A program made the translations under genes and the position numbers. The notes beneath the pieces were generated by a model that was not told the DNA's origin, made no database searches, and saw nothing but the letters and a program-made list of their open reading frames with translations. DNA of 31,493 nucleotides from WRKB01 sp031551145 (GTDB lineage Bacteria > Desulfobacterota > Desulfovibrionia > Desulfovibrionales > Desulfovibrionaceae). This document shows positions 7,423 through 16,500 of the stretch, piece by piece. Within the stretch, counting starts at the first letter, position 1; each line of letters begins with the position of its first letter. The stretch is taken from positions 1 to 31,493 of the forward strand of contig JAVBNZ010000053.1 in NCBI GenBank assembly GCA_031551145.1, read 5' to 3'.

Positions 7423-8106
7423 TCAGGCGCGGATCAAACGGTGCGGGTGCTCTATGTGCCGCATCAGCGCGGCAAAGACACCGTCGATATCAAGATGGGA
7501 AGTGTCGACAAGAATCGCGTCCGGGGCGGGCTTCAGGGGAGCCGCAACACGCTCGCGGTCGGACTTGTCGCGTTCGCGTATGGCGGCTTCCAACGCGGCG
7601 AAGTCGGGTGTTTCGCCGCGCGCTTCAAGCTCGCGCAGCCGGCGCAGGGCGCGTACTCCGGGATCGGCGTCGAGGAAAAATTTGCGGCCCGCCTGCGGAA
7701 AAACCACGGTGCCCATGTCCCGGCCCTCGGCCACCAGGGAACAGCGCGCGCCCAAGGTCTGCTGGGCTTCCTTCATCAATTCGCGCACGCGCAAATCGCC
7801 GGCGATGCGCGAGGCCCAAAGGCCGGCTTCCTCGCTGCGTATGGCGTTGCCCGGCGCAATACCCCGGCTTACGAGACGCGCGCCTTCGCCGAGATCGCGC
7901 AGATCAAACTCCAGTTCGTCGAAACTCCGGCGCAGCGCCGCGTCGTCCGTGCCGACCTCGCCCTTGAGCGCAAGCGCCAGGCAACGGAACATGGCTCCGG
8001 TGTCCAGATAGGGAATGTTCAGCGTTTCCGCCATCCGGCGGGCCAACGTGCTCTTGCCCACACCGGCCGGCCCGTCAATGGTGATTATACGCGGATCGTT
8101 ACGCAT
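7423..8106 (-). CDS. cmk: Cytidylate kinase
   Basis: This encodes 227 residues, the usual family length. The P-loop GPAGVGKST is at residues 12-20. It is followed by YLDTGAMFR, the typical nucleotide-monophosphate contact of this family, then VAEGRDMGTVVFP and the arginine-rich lid region FFLDADPGVRALRRLRE, with RERDKSDRER near the end. The enzyme phosphorylates CMP and dCMP with ATP in pyrimidine salvage and recycling. It lies downstream of hisC on the same strand, 217 bases away. No strong Shine-Dalgarno sequence precedes the ATG. The family is certain. Confidence 0.95.
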   Translation of the reverse strand: MRNDPRIITIDGPAGVGKSTLARRMAETLNIPYLDTGAMFRCLALALKGEVGTDDAALRRSFDELEFDLRDLGEGARLVSRGIAPGNAIRSEEAGLWASRIAGDLRVRELMKEAQQTLGARCSLVAEGRDMGTVVFPQAGRKFFLDADPGVRALRRLRELEARGETPDFAALEAAIRERDKSDRERVAAPLKPAPDAILVDTSHLDIDGVFAALMRHIEHPHRLIRA

Positions 8107-8117
8107 AAGATTTCACT

Positions 8118-8161
8118 TTGTGCGGCAGTTTGTCGTGTCCCGTAGAGTTTTCGGCAAAGGC
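8118..8161. repeat. Direct repeat, copy 1 (before cmk)
   Basis: This 44-base stretch begins TTGTGCGGCAGT and ends CGGCAAAGGC. It is about 80% identical to 8281-8322 and lies just upstream of the cmk start. Confidence 0.65.
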
Positions 8162-8216
8162 ACGCTCGGGGCCGCGCTGCGGCGCGGGTGAACCGCGCCT
8201 GCGCTTCCCGCGCGCT

Positions 8217-8234
8217 CGGCCGCTTTCGCGGCCG
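8217..8234. repeat. Stem-loop in the hisC-cmk spacer
   Basis: CGGCCGC (8217-8223) pairs with GCGGCCG (8228-8234) around a TTTC loop, in the very GC-rich DNA between the two direct-repeat copies. It is not followed by a T-tract. Confidence 0.5.
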
Positions 8235-8280
8235 GTGTGTCAACAAACGCCGGCTGTCATGACCCGTATGCCGATTCGCC

Positions 8281-8322
8281 TTGTGCGGCAGTTGTCATGG
8301 CCGTTACGTTTCCGGCAAAGGC
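8281..8322. repeat. Direct repeat, copy 2 (after hisC)
   Basis: This is the second copy of the repeat, ending one base before the hisC stop codon complement at 8324. The two copies bracket about 120 bases of GC-rich spacer, which suggests a local duplication. Confidence 0.65.
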
Positions 8323-8323
8323 G

Positions 8324-9433
8324 TTAATTCAGCAGTTCCGCGCAAGCCGCCAGAAATATCTCGTTTTCCCGTTCCGAGCCTATGCTTACGCGCAGCAGAT
8401 CCGGCAGACCGTACGATGTGAGCGGCCGGATGATGATGCCCCGGCGCAACAGGGCTTCAAAAAGCGCTTCCGCCGTAAGCGCGGCGGGCCGGAACATGAG
8501 AAAGTTCGCCTGGCTCGGCCACACGGCGCAGCCCAGCTTCTGCAGCCCCCCGGCGATGCGCGCGCGGCCCTCGCGGGTGACGCGCAACGTTTCGGCGCGG
8601 AATGTCTCGTCCTGCAGCGCGGCCAGTCCGGCTTCCTCGGCCGGCACGTTGACGGAAAAAGGCAGGCGCACCCGGCGCAGATAGTCGGCAAGCCGCGGGG
8701 GCAAAAGCCCGTAGCCCAGGCGCAGGCCGGCCAGCCCGAAGCTTTTGGAGAAAGTGCGCAGCACCGCTATGTTCGGCAGTTCTTCCAGGCGCGCCAGGAG
8801 GCTGTGCGCGCTCTCGTCGTCGGCAAAATCCATGTAGGCCTCGTCCACCAGCAGCAGGCAGCCGACGGGCAGGGAAGCGGCAAAGCGCTCAATCTCGGCG
8901 GCCGGGGGGCAGTGGCCGGAAGGATTGTCCGGCGTGGTGAGGAAAACCAGGGCCGTGCGTTCGTCCACAAGATCGCGTAATGCAGCATAATCAAAGGAAA
9001 AATCGTCTTTCAACGGCGTTTGGCGCAGTTCGACCCCGCACAGCCGCGTTTGCAGCGTGTAGATATTGAAGCAGGGCCTGAAGGCGACGACGTTGTGCGT
9101 TCCGGGCTCGGCACGCGCGCGGATGAGCAGGTCGATAATCTCGTCCGAACCGTTGCCCACAACCACGCGCGCCGGGTCAACGCCGTGCCGGGCGGCCAGG
9201 GCTTTGAGCAGGCGCGGATTGCCGCCCTGGGGATAACGGAAAACCTTGCCGGCGTGACGTTCCATGGCCTTGCGCACGAGCGGGGAAACGCCGAGCGGGT
9301 TTTCGTTGCTCGCCATCTTGATGACGCCGTCCAGGCCGAAGCGTTCCCGGATTTCGTCAATGGAAAGGCCGGGGGTGTAGGGGGTGAAGTTTTCCACAGC
9401 GGCGCGCACGCCATCGGGGCGGGTCAGAGACAT
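8324..9433 (-). CDS. hisC: Histidinol-phosphate aminotransferase
   Basis: This encodes 369 residues from ATG 9433, preceded by TAAGGACAAGGA. The frame extends to 9499, but that extension crosses a stem-loop and has no family match. It is a fold-type I PLP aminotransferase. MASNENPLG is near residue 40, NGSDE near 94, the cofactor-contact aspartate is in LVDEAYMDF (D198), and the Schiff-base lysine is K230 in TFSKSFGLAGLRLGYG. ASNENP and RYP(Q)G are typical of HisC. It converts histidinol phosphate and 2-oxoglutarate to imidazole-acetol phosphate and glutamate in histidine synthesis; some HisC enzymes also serve aromatic amino acids. The universal stress protein gene lies upstream and cmk downstream on the same strand. 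No other his genes are in the window. Confidence 0.93.
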   Translation of the reverse strand: MSLTRPDGVRAAVENFTPYTPGLSIDEIRERFGLDGVIKMASNENPLGVSPLVRKAMERHAGKVFRYPQGGNPRLLKALAARHGVDPARVVVGNGSDEIIDLLIRARAEPGTHNVVAFRPCFNIYTLQTRLCGVELRQTPLKDDFSFDYAALRDLVDERTALVFLTTPDNPSGHCPPAAEIERFAASLPVGCLLLVDEAYMDFADDESAHSLLARLEELPNIAVLRTFSKSFGLAGLRLGYGLLPPRLADYLRRVRLPFSVNVPAEEAGLAALQDETFRAETLRVTREGRARIAGGLQKLGCAVWPSQANFLMFRPAALTAEALFEALLRRGIIIRPLTSYGLPDLLRVSIGSERENEIFLAACAELLN

Positions 9434-9459
9434 ATTCCTTGTCCTTATTACGGAATACG

Positions 9460-9497
9460 GCCTTGCCTGCTCCAACATGCGCCGGAACAGGCAAGGC
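9460..9497. repeat. Stem-loop between the usp gene and hisC
   Basis: GCCTTGCCTG (9460-9469) pairs with CAGGCAAGGC (9488-9497), a 10-base perfect stem; further TCC/GGA pairing is possible inside the loop. It lies 39 bases after the usp stop on the minus strand. It could end the usp transcript, but there is no T-run. Confidence 0.55.
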
Positions 9498-9535
9498 ACG
9501 GGATCTGTTTCAAATACTAAACGTTATAAATGCGG

Positions 9536-9976
9536 TTATCTGGCCGGACGTATGGTCAGCACGGGCTGGCGGGCGTGCTTGACCACCTTTTCCGCCACGG
9601 AGCCGAAAAGAATACGGTCTATGCCCTTGCGGCCGTGGGTGCCCATGACGATCATGTCCACGTCTTCCTTATCGGCCGTGTTGATGATTTCTTCGGCGGC
9701 GTAGCCGATGAGCACCTTGCTGTTCACGTTGACGCCCTCAAAATTCTCCGCCACGAAGCTTTCCATGGATTTTTCCGCGCCGGTCACGATTTCGCCCACG
9801 AAATTGTCGATGGTGTTGGGCGGCACATGAAAGCCCACATACTGGCTCAGCGAAGGGGCCGTGTAAATGACGATAAGTTCGGCTCCGGTAGCCTTGGCCA
9901 GCATGGCCGCGTACTGCGCCACCTGCCTGCTGTGTTCCGAAAGATCCACGGCGCAGAGTATCTTGTTGAATTTCAT
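9536..9976 (-). CDS. Universal stress protein, UspA family
   Basis: This encodes 146 residues, a single Usp domain of standard length, with an excellent ribosome site (AAGGAGG) before ATG 9976. It begins FNKILCAVDLSEHS, the typical first strand and loop. The ATP-binding signature G-x2-G-x9-G-S is present as GTHGRKGIDRILFGS, followed by the usual AEKVVKHARQPVLTIRP ending. This places it among ATP-binding Usp proteins that act in the cytoplasm under starvation, oxidative or other stress. The exact trigger is unknown. It is the first gene of the minus-strand usp, hisC, cmk series and diverges from the sigma-54-linked gene at 10212. Confidence 0.93.
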   Translation of the reverse strand: MKFNKILCAVDLSEHSRQVAQYAAMLAKATGAELIVIYTAPSLSQYVGFHVPPNTIDNFVGEIVTGAEKSMESFVAENFEGVNVNSKVLIGYAAEEIINTADKEDVDMIVMGTHGRKGIDRILFGSVAEKVVKHARQPVLTIRPAR

Positions 9977-10163
9977 GATTCCCCTCCTTGTGCGAAATTA
10001 CGGACATCTTTCCATATGGCCTGAACATTAGGCGTTTTTTTCACGATAGACAAGCCCCCCCTGAAGCCGATACAGTTATACGTCCGTTCGGCGGCACGGC
10101 AAAAAATGCCGCCTGCCTGAAAAAATAAACCTTATATTCAAGAATGTTATAAAAGAACCGCGC

Positions 10164-10179
10164 CGGCATTTTTCTTGCT
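10164..10179 (+). promoter_or_regulatory. Sigma-54-like (-24/-12) promoter
   Basis: CGGCATTTTTCTTGCT has GG at 10165-10166 and GC at 10177-10178 with exactly ten bases between them, and a full TTGCT -12 element. It differs from consensus at the first base and at the C of GGCAC. Initiation near 10190 would give a leader of about 20 bases before the ATG at 10212. Confidence 0.6.
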
Positions 10180-10211
10180 GTATACGCGCAAACGCCAACC
10201 CTGGAGGCGCT

Positions 10212-10700
10212 ATGAAAATACATGCCGATCAACTCAACGCCCTGCTCCGGCAAGAGCAGGCCGCCAAAAAGGACGCCCCGGACGGGTCGGGCTTTGGGGC
10301 GGTTTTTGCCGGGGAACTGGGGCAGGTGGAAGCAAGGGCTCAGGGCGCCCAACTTCCGCCGCTTGGGGCTCAGGCCGGCCTCATCAGCGGTCTGCTGCTG
10401 GATTCCCAGGAATCGGTCACGGCGGCGGACCCCACTGAGGACATTATCCGACAAAGTTTTCAACAGGCATCCGAACTGCTCGATTCTTGGGATACCTATG
10501 CGAACGCCCTTTCTTCGGGCAACGATCTCAAATCGGTCTACCCCATGCTTGAGGGACTGGAAAAACGGATCCAAAGCCTGCGTCAGGGAAGTGCTCCCCT
10601 GGCGGGAAAACATGCCGGGCTCGACAGCCTGATCAATGAACTTGAGGTGCTGGCCTCTACCGAAAAATTCAAGTTCAACCGCGGCGATTATCTGCAATAA
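10212..10700 (+). CDS. Uncharacterised 162-residue cytoplasmic protein
   Basis: I do not recognise this family. The ATG at 10212 follows a strong ribosome site (CTGGAGGCG). There is no signal peptide or membrane segment. Residues 1-25 are a polar helix (MKIHADQLNALLRQEQAAKK), residues 25-70 are low in structure and rich in Gly, Ala and Gln, and residues 75-160 look helical and acidic, ending EVLASTEKFKFNRGDYLQ. The gene is monocistronic: it has its own sigma-54-like promoter and a strong terminator. In Desulfovibrio-type bacteria many flagellar and stress genes use sigma-54, so a flagellar accessory, chaperone or regulatory role is possible, but nothing in the protein proves it. Confidence 0.8.
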   Translation: MKIHADQLNALLRQEQAAKKDAPDGSGFGAVFAGELGQVEARAQGAQLPPLGAQAGLISGLLLDSQESVTAADPTEDIIRQSFQQASELLDSWDTYANALSSGNDLKSVYPMLEGLEKRIQSLRQGSAPLAGKHAGLDSLINELEVLASTEKFKFNRGDYLQ

Positions 10701-10722
10701 TTCACCTCGCCCGGACCATATA

Positions 10723-10760
10723 AGCGCCGCGCGCAACAGGGAGCGCGCGGCGCTTTTTTT
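10723..10760 (+). terminator. Rho-independent terminator of the 162-residue protein gene
   Basis: AGCGCCGCGCGC (10723-10734) pairs perfectly with GCGCGCGGCGCT (10743-10754) around an 8-base loop, followed by a run of seven T (10754-10760). This is the clearest intrinsic terminator in the window. Confidence 0.95.
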
Positions 10761-10763
10761 GTT

Positions 10764-10792
10764 TTGTACTCCGGGCGATAAGCGGCTATAGT
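10764..10792 (+). promoter_or_regulatory. Candidate sigma-70 promoter of the GT4 gene
   Basis: TTGTAC (10764-10769) and TATAGT (10787-10792) are 17 bases apart. The expected start near 10799 would leave only about three bases before the ATG at 10802, so the transcript would be nearly leaderless. That fits the absence of a Shine-Dalgarno sequence. Confidence 0.45.
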
Positions 10793-10801
10793 GCCGCCCG
10801 T

Positions 10802-11905
10802 ATGCGTGTCGCTCTCATCCACTACTGGCTCACCTCCACCGGCGGCGGGGAAAAGGTGCTGGAGGCCCTCTGCTCCCTCTTTCCCGAAGCCGTTATCTTC
10901 ACGCACGCCTGCAATCGGACGGCGCTTTCGCCGGTCATCGCCCGGCACGAGATCCGCACCAGTTTCATCAGCCGCCTGCCTTTCGCCGGGCGCTTTTACC
11001 GGCACTATCTGCCTCTGATGCCCCTGGCGCTCGAAGAACTGGATCTGCGCGAATTCGACCTCGTCATCAGCAGCGAATCCGGCCCGGCCAAGGGCGTGAT
11101 CACCCCGGCCCGCACCCCGCACCTCTGCTATTGCCACAGCCCCATGCGCTATCTCTGGGACATGTATCAGGACTACAAGGAACAGAGCGGCCCGCTGACC
11201 CGTTTTTTCATGTCCCCGCTCTTCCATCGCCTGCGGCAGTGGGACGCGCTTACCGCCCTGCGCGTGGACGGCTTTGTCGCCAACTCGCGCAACGTGGCGC
11301 GCCGCATCGCCAAAACCTACCGCCGCACGGCCGGGGTCGTGCATCCGCCCGTGGATGTGGATTTTTTCTCCCAGGGCGCGGGCATGCGGAAACGCGAACA
11401 TTTTCTCTTTTTCAGCAGGCTTGAGGCGTACAAACGGGCCGATCTGGCCGTGGCCGCCTGCAACGCGGCAAAACTGCCCCTGATCGTGCTGGGCGAGGGG
11501 CGCGAAATGCAGCGCCTGTCCGCCCTGGCCGGGCCCACGGTGCGCTTTGCCGGCAAACAGCCGGCCGCCGAAGTGCGCCGCCTGCTGCAGAGCGCGCGGG
11601 CTCTGCTTTTTCCCGCCGAGGAAGATTTCGGCATCGTGCCCGTGGAAGCCCTGGCCGCCGGCTGCCCCGTGATTGCCTACGGCGCGGGCGGCGTGCTTGA
11701 AACCGTGGAAGAAAATACGAGCGGGCTCTTTTTTCGCGAACAGAGCGTCGCCTCCCTGCTGGACGCTCTGGAGCGCTTCATGCGCGTGGAAGCGAACTTT
11801 GATCCCGCCGCGCTGCTCGCGGGCGCGCGGCGCTTTGCCCCGGAACACTTCGCCGCCGGCATGCGCGCGCGGGTGGACGCGCTGCTTGCCGAATACCCCA
11901 GGTAA
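10802..11905 (+). CDS. GT4-family glycosyltransferase
   Basis: This encodes 367 residues with the GT-B two-domain layout. The N-terminal domain starts MRVALIHYWLTSTGGGEKVL, including the nucleotide-sugar/acceptor glycine loop. CYCHSPMRYLWDMY (109-122) is a signature of WbaZ-like mannosyltransferases. The C-terminal donor domain has FFSRLEAYKRADLAV (203-217) and the E-x7-E motif from E274 to E282 (EDFGIVPVE). It is probably a cytoplasmic retaining enzyme that adds a sugar, possibly mannose, from a nucleotide donor to a lipid-linked glycan. The next gene, a polymerase/ligase-like membrane protein, starts 6 bases later, so both likely serve one surface glycan. There is no clear ribosome site. 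Donor and acceptor are not readable from sequence. Confidence 0.88.
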   Translation: MRVALIHYWLTSTGGGEKVLEALCSLFPEAVIFTHACNRTALSPVIARHEIRTSFISRLPFAGRFYRHYLPLMPLALEELDLREFDLVISSESGPAKGVITPARTPHLCYCHSPMRYLWDMYQDYKEQSGPLTRFFMSPLFHRLRQWDALTALRVDGFVANSRNVARRIAKTYRRTAGVVHPPVDVDFFSQGAGMRKREHFLFFSRLEAYKRADLAVAACNAAKLPLIVLGEGREMQRLSALAGPTVRFAGKQPAAEVRRLLQSARALLFPAEEDFGIVPVEALAAGCPVIAYGAGGVLETVEENTSGLFFREQSVASLLDALERFMRVEANFDPAALLAGARRFAPEHFAAGMRARVDALLAEYPR

Positions 11906-11911
11906 CCCGCC

Positions 11912-13264
11912 GTGACCGACGCCGTCCCCGCTTCCCCCTTCGGCCGGAATGTTTGTGAAACAGCTTCTCTGGTCTGCGCCTTCGCGGCCTGCCTGCTGCT
12001 CCCCTTTGACGCCATTCCCGTGGACAACATTCTCGTGCCGCGCGCCTCGGTCTATCCCGTGCTGCTCGGCGCGGTCCTGTGGCTGGCCGGCGGCAACGCC
12101 CTGCGCGACCTGCGGGAACAACGCGTTTTTGCCCTGATCATTGCCGCGCACGCCCTCTGGATGCTTGCCGCGACCCTGCTCGGGCTTTTTGAGCTGCGCG
12201 GGCAGGGCAACCTGTCCTACCCCCTGGCGCGCTGCCTGGCGGATCTGATCAGCTTCTGGATCGTACCCCTTTGGATCGCCTGCCTGCTGAAGAAAAACGC
12301 CTTCGTCTTTCTCGAAAAAGCCTTCATGGCCATGTTCCTGCTGCTGGCCCTGTACGGGATGGCGGATCTGCTCCATCTGGCCGGCTGGGACGCGGCCACA
12401 GCCTTCTTGCGCGATTCCGCTCCCTGGTTCCGCAAGGTAGGGACATCGGACGGCTGGTGGCCGCCCGCCGTATGGGGCCACCCCCGCATGCGCTCGCTGT
12501 GCGGCAGCCCGGCCTTTCTGGCCCAGTTGCTCTGCATTCTGCTGCCGCTGCTCGTCCACCGCCTGCACGGAGGCCGAACGTCCGCCGTCTGCGCCCTCGG
12601 CGCGGCCCTGCTCATGCTCGCCCTGACCGTAAGCGGCACCGGCTTCTTCACTCTTGTCGTTCTCGCCTGCGTCGGCCTGCTGGTGACGCGGCGCGTAAGC
12701 CCGCGTTCGCGCGCCGTGATTTTTTGCGGCCTGGGAGCGCTCGCGGCCGCGCTGGCGCTGCTCTATCATCCGCTGATCATGAAAAAACTGCACGCCACCG
12801 GACGGGAGCGCGCGGCCGTCACCGGCATGGAATTCGGCGCAGCCGTGGAACATCCCTTTTTCGGCCTGGGCTATCGCTTGAGCGGGCGCGGCATGGAAAA
12901 GCATTTTGCCGCCCTGTCCATCGACATCGGCTGGGAAGGCCGGCTTTGGGCGGACAACCAGGCCAAGGCAGGCCCGCTCAAGAACGCGTATCCCGCCCTG
13001 AACGCCTATTCCCGCATGGCGGCGGAATCCGGCTTCGCGGGGCTCGGTCTTTTCCTCGCCGCCTTCGCCTTTCCCGTACTGCGCGCCCTGCGCGGCCCCG
13101 GCGGCCCGAATCCGGAAAAAACGACCCTCTGCCTCATGCTCTGCGCCGTGGCCTGCTTCTGGCTGGGGGAAGACAGCCACAGCAGCTTCGCTCCCTATTT
13201 TGTGCTGGGCGCGCTGGCCGCGATGGCGTCTACGGGAACGACAAAAAAAACGGGAGCGGCATAG
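11912..13264 (+). CDS. O-antigen ligase/polymerase-like polytopic membrane protein
   Basis: This encodes 450 residues from GTG 11912, 6 bases after the glycosyltransferase stop, with AGGTAA upstream. About ten or more hydrophobic segments are visible, for example near residues 17-33, 50-62, 77-95, 112-130, 205-270 and 375-390. A large polar segment before the last helices carries EHPFFGLGYRLSGRGMEKHF, typical of the periplasmic loop of the Wzy_C (O-antigen ligase/polymerase) superfamily. HPFFGLGYR resembles the conserved HN/HP-x-GxG region. Such proteins join or polymerise lipid-linked glycans on the periplasmic face. Ligase (WaaL) and polymerase (Wzy) cannot be separated by sequence alone. 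Confidence 0.75.
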   Translation: MTDAVPASPFGRNVCETASLVCAFAACLLLPFDAIPVDNILVPRASVYPVLLGAVLWLAGGNALRDLREQRVFALIIAAHALWMLAATLLGLFELRGQGNLSYPLARCLADLISFWIVPLWIACLLKKNAFVFLEKAFMAMFLLLALYGMADLLHLAGWDAATAFLRDSAPWFRKVGTSDGWWPPAVWGHPRMRSLCGSPAFLAQLLCILLPLLVHRLHGGRTSAVCALGAALLMLALTVSGTGFFTLVVLACVGLLVTRRVSPRSRAVIFCGLGALAAALALLYHPLIMKKLHATGRERAAVTGMEFGAAVEHPFFGLGYRLSGRGMEKHFAALSIDIGWEGRLWADNQAKAGPLKNAYPALNAYSRMAAESGFAGLGLFLAAFAFPVLRALRGPGGPNPEKTTLCLMLCAVACFWLGEDSHSSFAPYFVLGALAAMASTGTTKKTGAA

Positions 13265-13476
13265 GGGGAATTCCAAAAAGATTCACCCCTTGCGGGTGTA
13301 CATTGTCCCGCTCAAGCCCGGCCGACTTCACTTCTCCCGTTCATCCCCACGCGTGCGGTTTTTCCCGAAAAAACGCAAAACCTCTGGCTCTGCCCCCAAA
13401 TATAGGTTATGCCGGTGTAAAGGAGTGTTCCGCCCGGCGCGCCGCCGATCAGCGCATATTCACGTTGAGATTTGCA

Positions 13477-13495
13477 GAGCGGAGGAAATCCGCTC
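13477..13495 (+). promoter_or_regulatory. Hairpin with GGA in its loop, pga leader (possible CsrA site)
   Basis: GAGCGGA (13477-13483) pairs with TCCGCTC (13489-13495), presenting a GGAAA loop 61 bases before the pgaA ATG. CsrA proteins bind GGA in hairpin loops, and E. coli pgaA mRNA is a known CsrA target. Two more GGA triplets occur in the leader (13422-13424 and 13529-13531). The rest of 13265-13555 shows no gene and no promoter I can defend. Confidence 0.45.
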
Positions 13496-13555
13496 CAGCC
13501 CGCAAGGCGCCGCCCGGGCGTGCCGTCCGGAATTTCTGCAAGGCATATACACACT

Positions 13556-16500
13556 ATGGGCAGCACACCTGTTTTATGCGCCGCGTTATGCATTCTGGCT
13601 TTGTGCAGCGGATCTTCGCCGGCAGCGGCCGCACCGAAATCGCCCCTTTCCTCTGCCCCGCCCGCGACCGCAAAAGACGCAACACCCGAAGACGCCCGCA
13701 GGGCGGCCGTGGCGCTGGCCCGCAAAGGGAACTACAAGGAAGCCCAAGCCGCCTTGAAACGGCTGCACGAGGCGCATCAAGAAGACCCCGCCGTTCTTTA
13801 CGACTATATTACGGTCACCTGTTGGGCCGGGCAGTATGCCGACGCCGCGGCCTTGAGTTCCGGCCTGACGCCGGAGCGGGTCCCGGAATATGTCGTGCAG
13901 GCCGTCGCCTCCGCCCTGCGCAAAAGCGGGAATCTTTCCGAGGCGCAGCACTGGTATGACGCGGGGGCCGCGCGTTTTCCCGGCAATGCGGATATCGCCC
14001 TGGGGCGGGCATTGACTCTGGGAGATCGGGGGCGGGCCGCGCAGGGCCTTGAGGCGCTGGAGGCCTATGCCCGCAAATTCCCTGCCGCCGACGCCAAGGT
14101 CGTGGCTTCGGGCAAAACGTATTTGCGCCGCCGCATCGCGCCTCCTCCACCCTATATCACGCCGCCCAGACCCAAGACGCCCTACCGCGCCGAGCAGGAC
14201 GCCGCCGTGGCCGAAGCCCGGAAGGGCAAGCCGGCCGAGGGGCTGGCCGTCATGGAAAAGCTGTATCGGCGCCATCCCGATGACCAGTACCTGCTCGGCG
14301 ATTATCTTTTCCTGCTGCAATGGAACAAGGAAAACGACAAGGCCGTCGCATACTCCCGCCGCCTGAACCCCGCCTCGGCGCCGCCCTATGCCCTGGAGGC
14401 GGGCGCGAGAGCCCTGGCCGCGACGGGAAAAATCTATGACTGCGAAACCCTTCTGAAAACGGCGCTCGACGCCCAAAGAAGAAACCCGGAACTGCTCGTG
14501 ACCGCCGCCTTTGTTTTTTTCGACATCGGCGACGTGTACACGGCCGCCCGGCTTGTCGACGAGGCGAAACGCAGCCGGACTCCGGGTCTGGGAAAAAGGA
14601 TTGAGGCCGTCCGCGAAGAGATGGGCTACAATCGCCTTGCCGCGATGAAAGAACTCCATGACGCCGTCAGAGGCGACGCGCGCGGCGCCGGCGGCCGGAA
14701 TGCGCGCGAAGAAATCGTCACGGCGCTGAGCGTCGCGGGCGGCGCGCGCGAGGCCCACAGCCTCGCCGACGAAACGCCTCCGTCCGTCCCCTTCAAGCGC
14801 CTTCGCGCCCTCACTCTGGCCGCGGGGCTGGAAAGCGCCTTCTGGGGAGAACGAACCCCCATCCCTCGCGATCCGGCCGAGCGTGAAAGCAGGCTGCGCG
14901 CCTCCCTCGCCCTTATCGACAGTCTGGGCGCGGAGCCGGAATGCCGGACGCAGCCCGCGTGCCTTTTGCAGCGGGACATCGCCCGCATTCAGCCCCTGGC
15001 CGATCTGGGTCTGGCCAAGGAAGCGACGGCTCAATACGAAGCGGTGAAAAACCGCGCCCCCGCCCTCACCCCGGCGGCGCAACTGGCGGCGGCCAAAGCT
15101 TATATGCGCCTGAAAAAGCCGGGGAAGGCCGCCGAGATATACGAGGCCGTCGTCGCCGCGAAAGACGGGTACAGTCCTCCCCTCAAGCGGGACGATCTCT
15201 ACAGGGCGCAAAGCGGCCTTTTCTGGGCCTATCTGGAAAACGAACAGCTGCCCGAAGCGCTGAAACAGGCCGAAGCCGTGCGGGAATCCGCCCTGCATCC
15301 CTCAGGGGGGCAGCCGCCCCTGGAGGACACGGACTGGAAAAAGCAAGATGCGGAAACCACCCTCGGCTACGCCTATCTGTACACCGACGCCTTCGGGAAA
15401 GCGGAAAGGCACTTCAGGGAAATCACCGATGCGGCCCCGGCCGCGGCCGACGCGCAAAGCGGCCTGGCAACCACATACCTGATGCGCGGCCTGCCGCGCG
15501 CGGCCCTGGAAACCATCAAAAGGGCGCAGATCTTCGCGCCGGACGACATCAACCTGGCGGCGCACGAAGCCGATGCCCTCATGGACGCCAAAGACTGGCG
15601 CGCGGCAAAACGCATTCTGGACGAACTGAAGGATTATGCTCCCTATTCCAACGATATCAGGCGGCTGCAGCGTCGCTGGGAAACCCGCTCCCTGTGGGAA
15701 TTTCGGCTGGAAGGCAACTGGGCTCCCGACATCGGCAACAATCTCCCCGGCACCTCCGAGCGCTCGCAGGCGTCTTCGCTCGAGTGGCGGCTGTACAGCC
15801 CGCCGATACTCTACGACTGGCGGCTGTATGCGGGTACATCCCCGGCCTTCTCCCGCTATGAGGGCGGAACGGCCCGGCAGTTCCTGTCTCTTGCGGGAAT
15901 CGAATACCGCATCCCCTGGGTGACGGCCAATCTTGAAGTCAGAAACGACGACTCAAGCACGAACAATATGGGGGGAGCCCTGTACGGCGCGCTGACGCCG
16001 GGCGACAACTGGTCTTTCCCTTTTTCCTTTGAAATAGGCAGCCGCGATACCCCTCTGCGCGCCCGCAACGACGGGATCACCGCCGACAGCTTCCGCGCGG
16101 GAGCCCAATATCGTTGGAATGAAAGCCGATCGGCCCGTATAAGCGTTCAGGGCATGAATTTTTCCGACGGCAACCGGCGCCTGATCCTGGATGCCGACCT
16201 CACACAGCGGATATGGCAAAAGTTCTCCCACTATGTGGACGGCACGGTCAAAGTGTACGCCGGCAGCAACAGCAAGGACGAGAACCGCGCCTACTTCAAC
16301 CCCAAGGCCGAGGCGGAAGCCGGCGGCGTTCTGAAGTACGGAGCGGTGCTGTGGCGTCACTATGAAAAATCGTTAAGCCACGCCGTCACCGTCGGGGTGA
16401 GCGGCTATGCGCAGCGGAACTACGGCATGCTGCCCGTGTTCAGCGCCGCGTACAGCCAGGATCTGAACTGGACCGACAGGTTTTCCGTCTCCTACGGCGT

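Noticed and set aside
10688..13276. 862-codon minus-strand frame opposite the GT4 and polymerase-like genes
   Set aside because: It is antisense to two genes with clear family motifs, its composition is Gly/Gln/Arg/Ala-rich without recognisable domains, and it runs through a strong terminator. It is a GC-codon shadow.
13265..13555. Cyclic di-GMP riboswitch before pgaA
   Set aside because: The conserved GEMM core segments are not found. Only short simple hairpins are visible.
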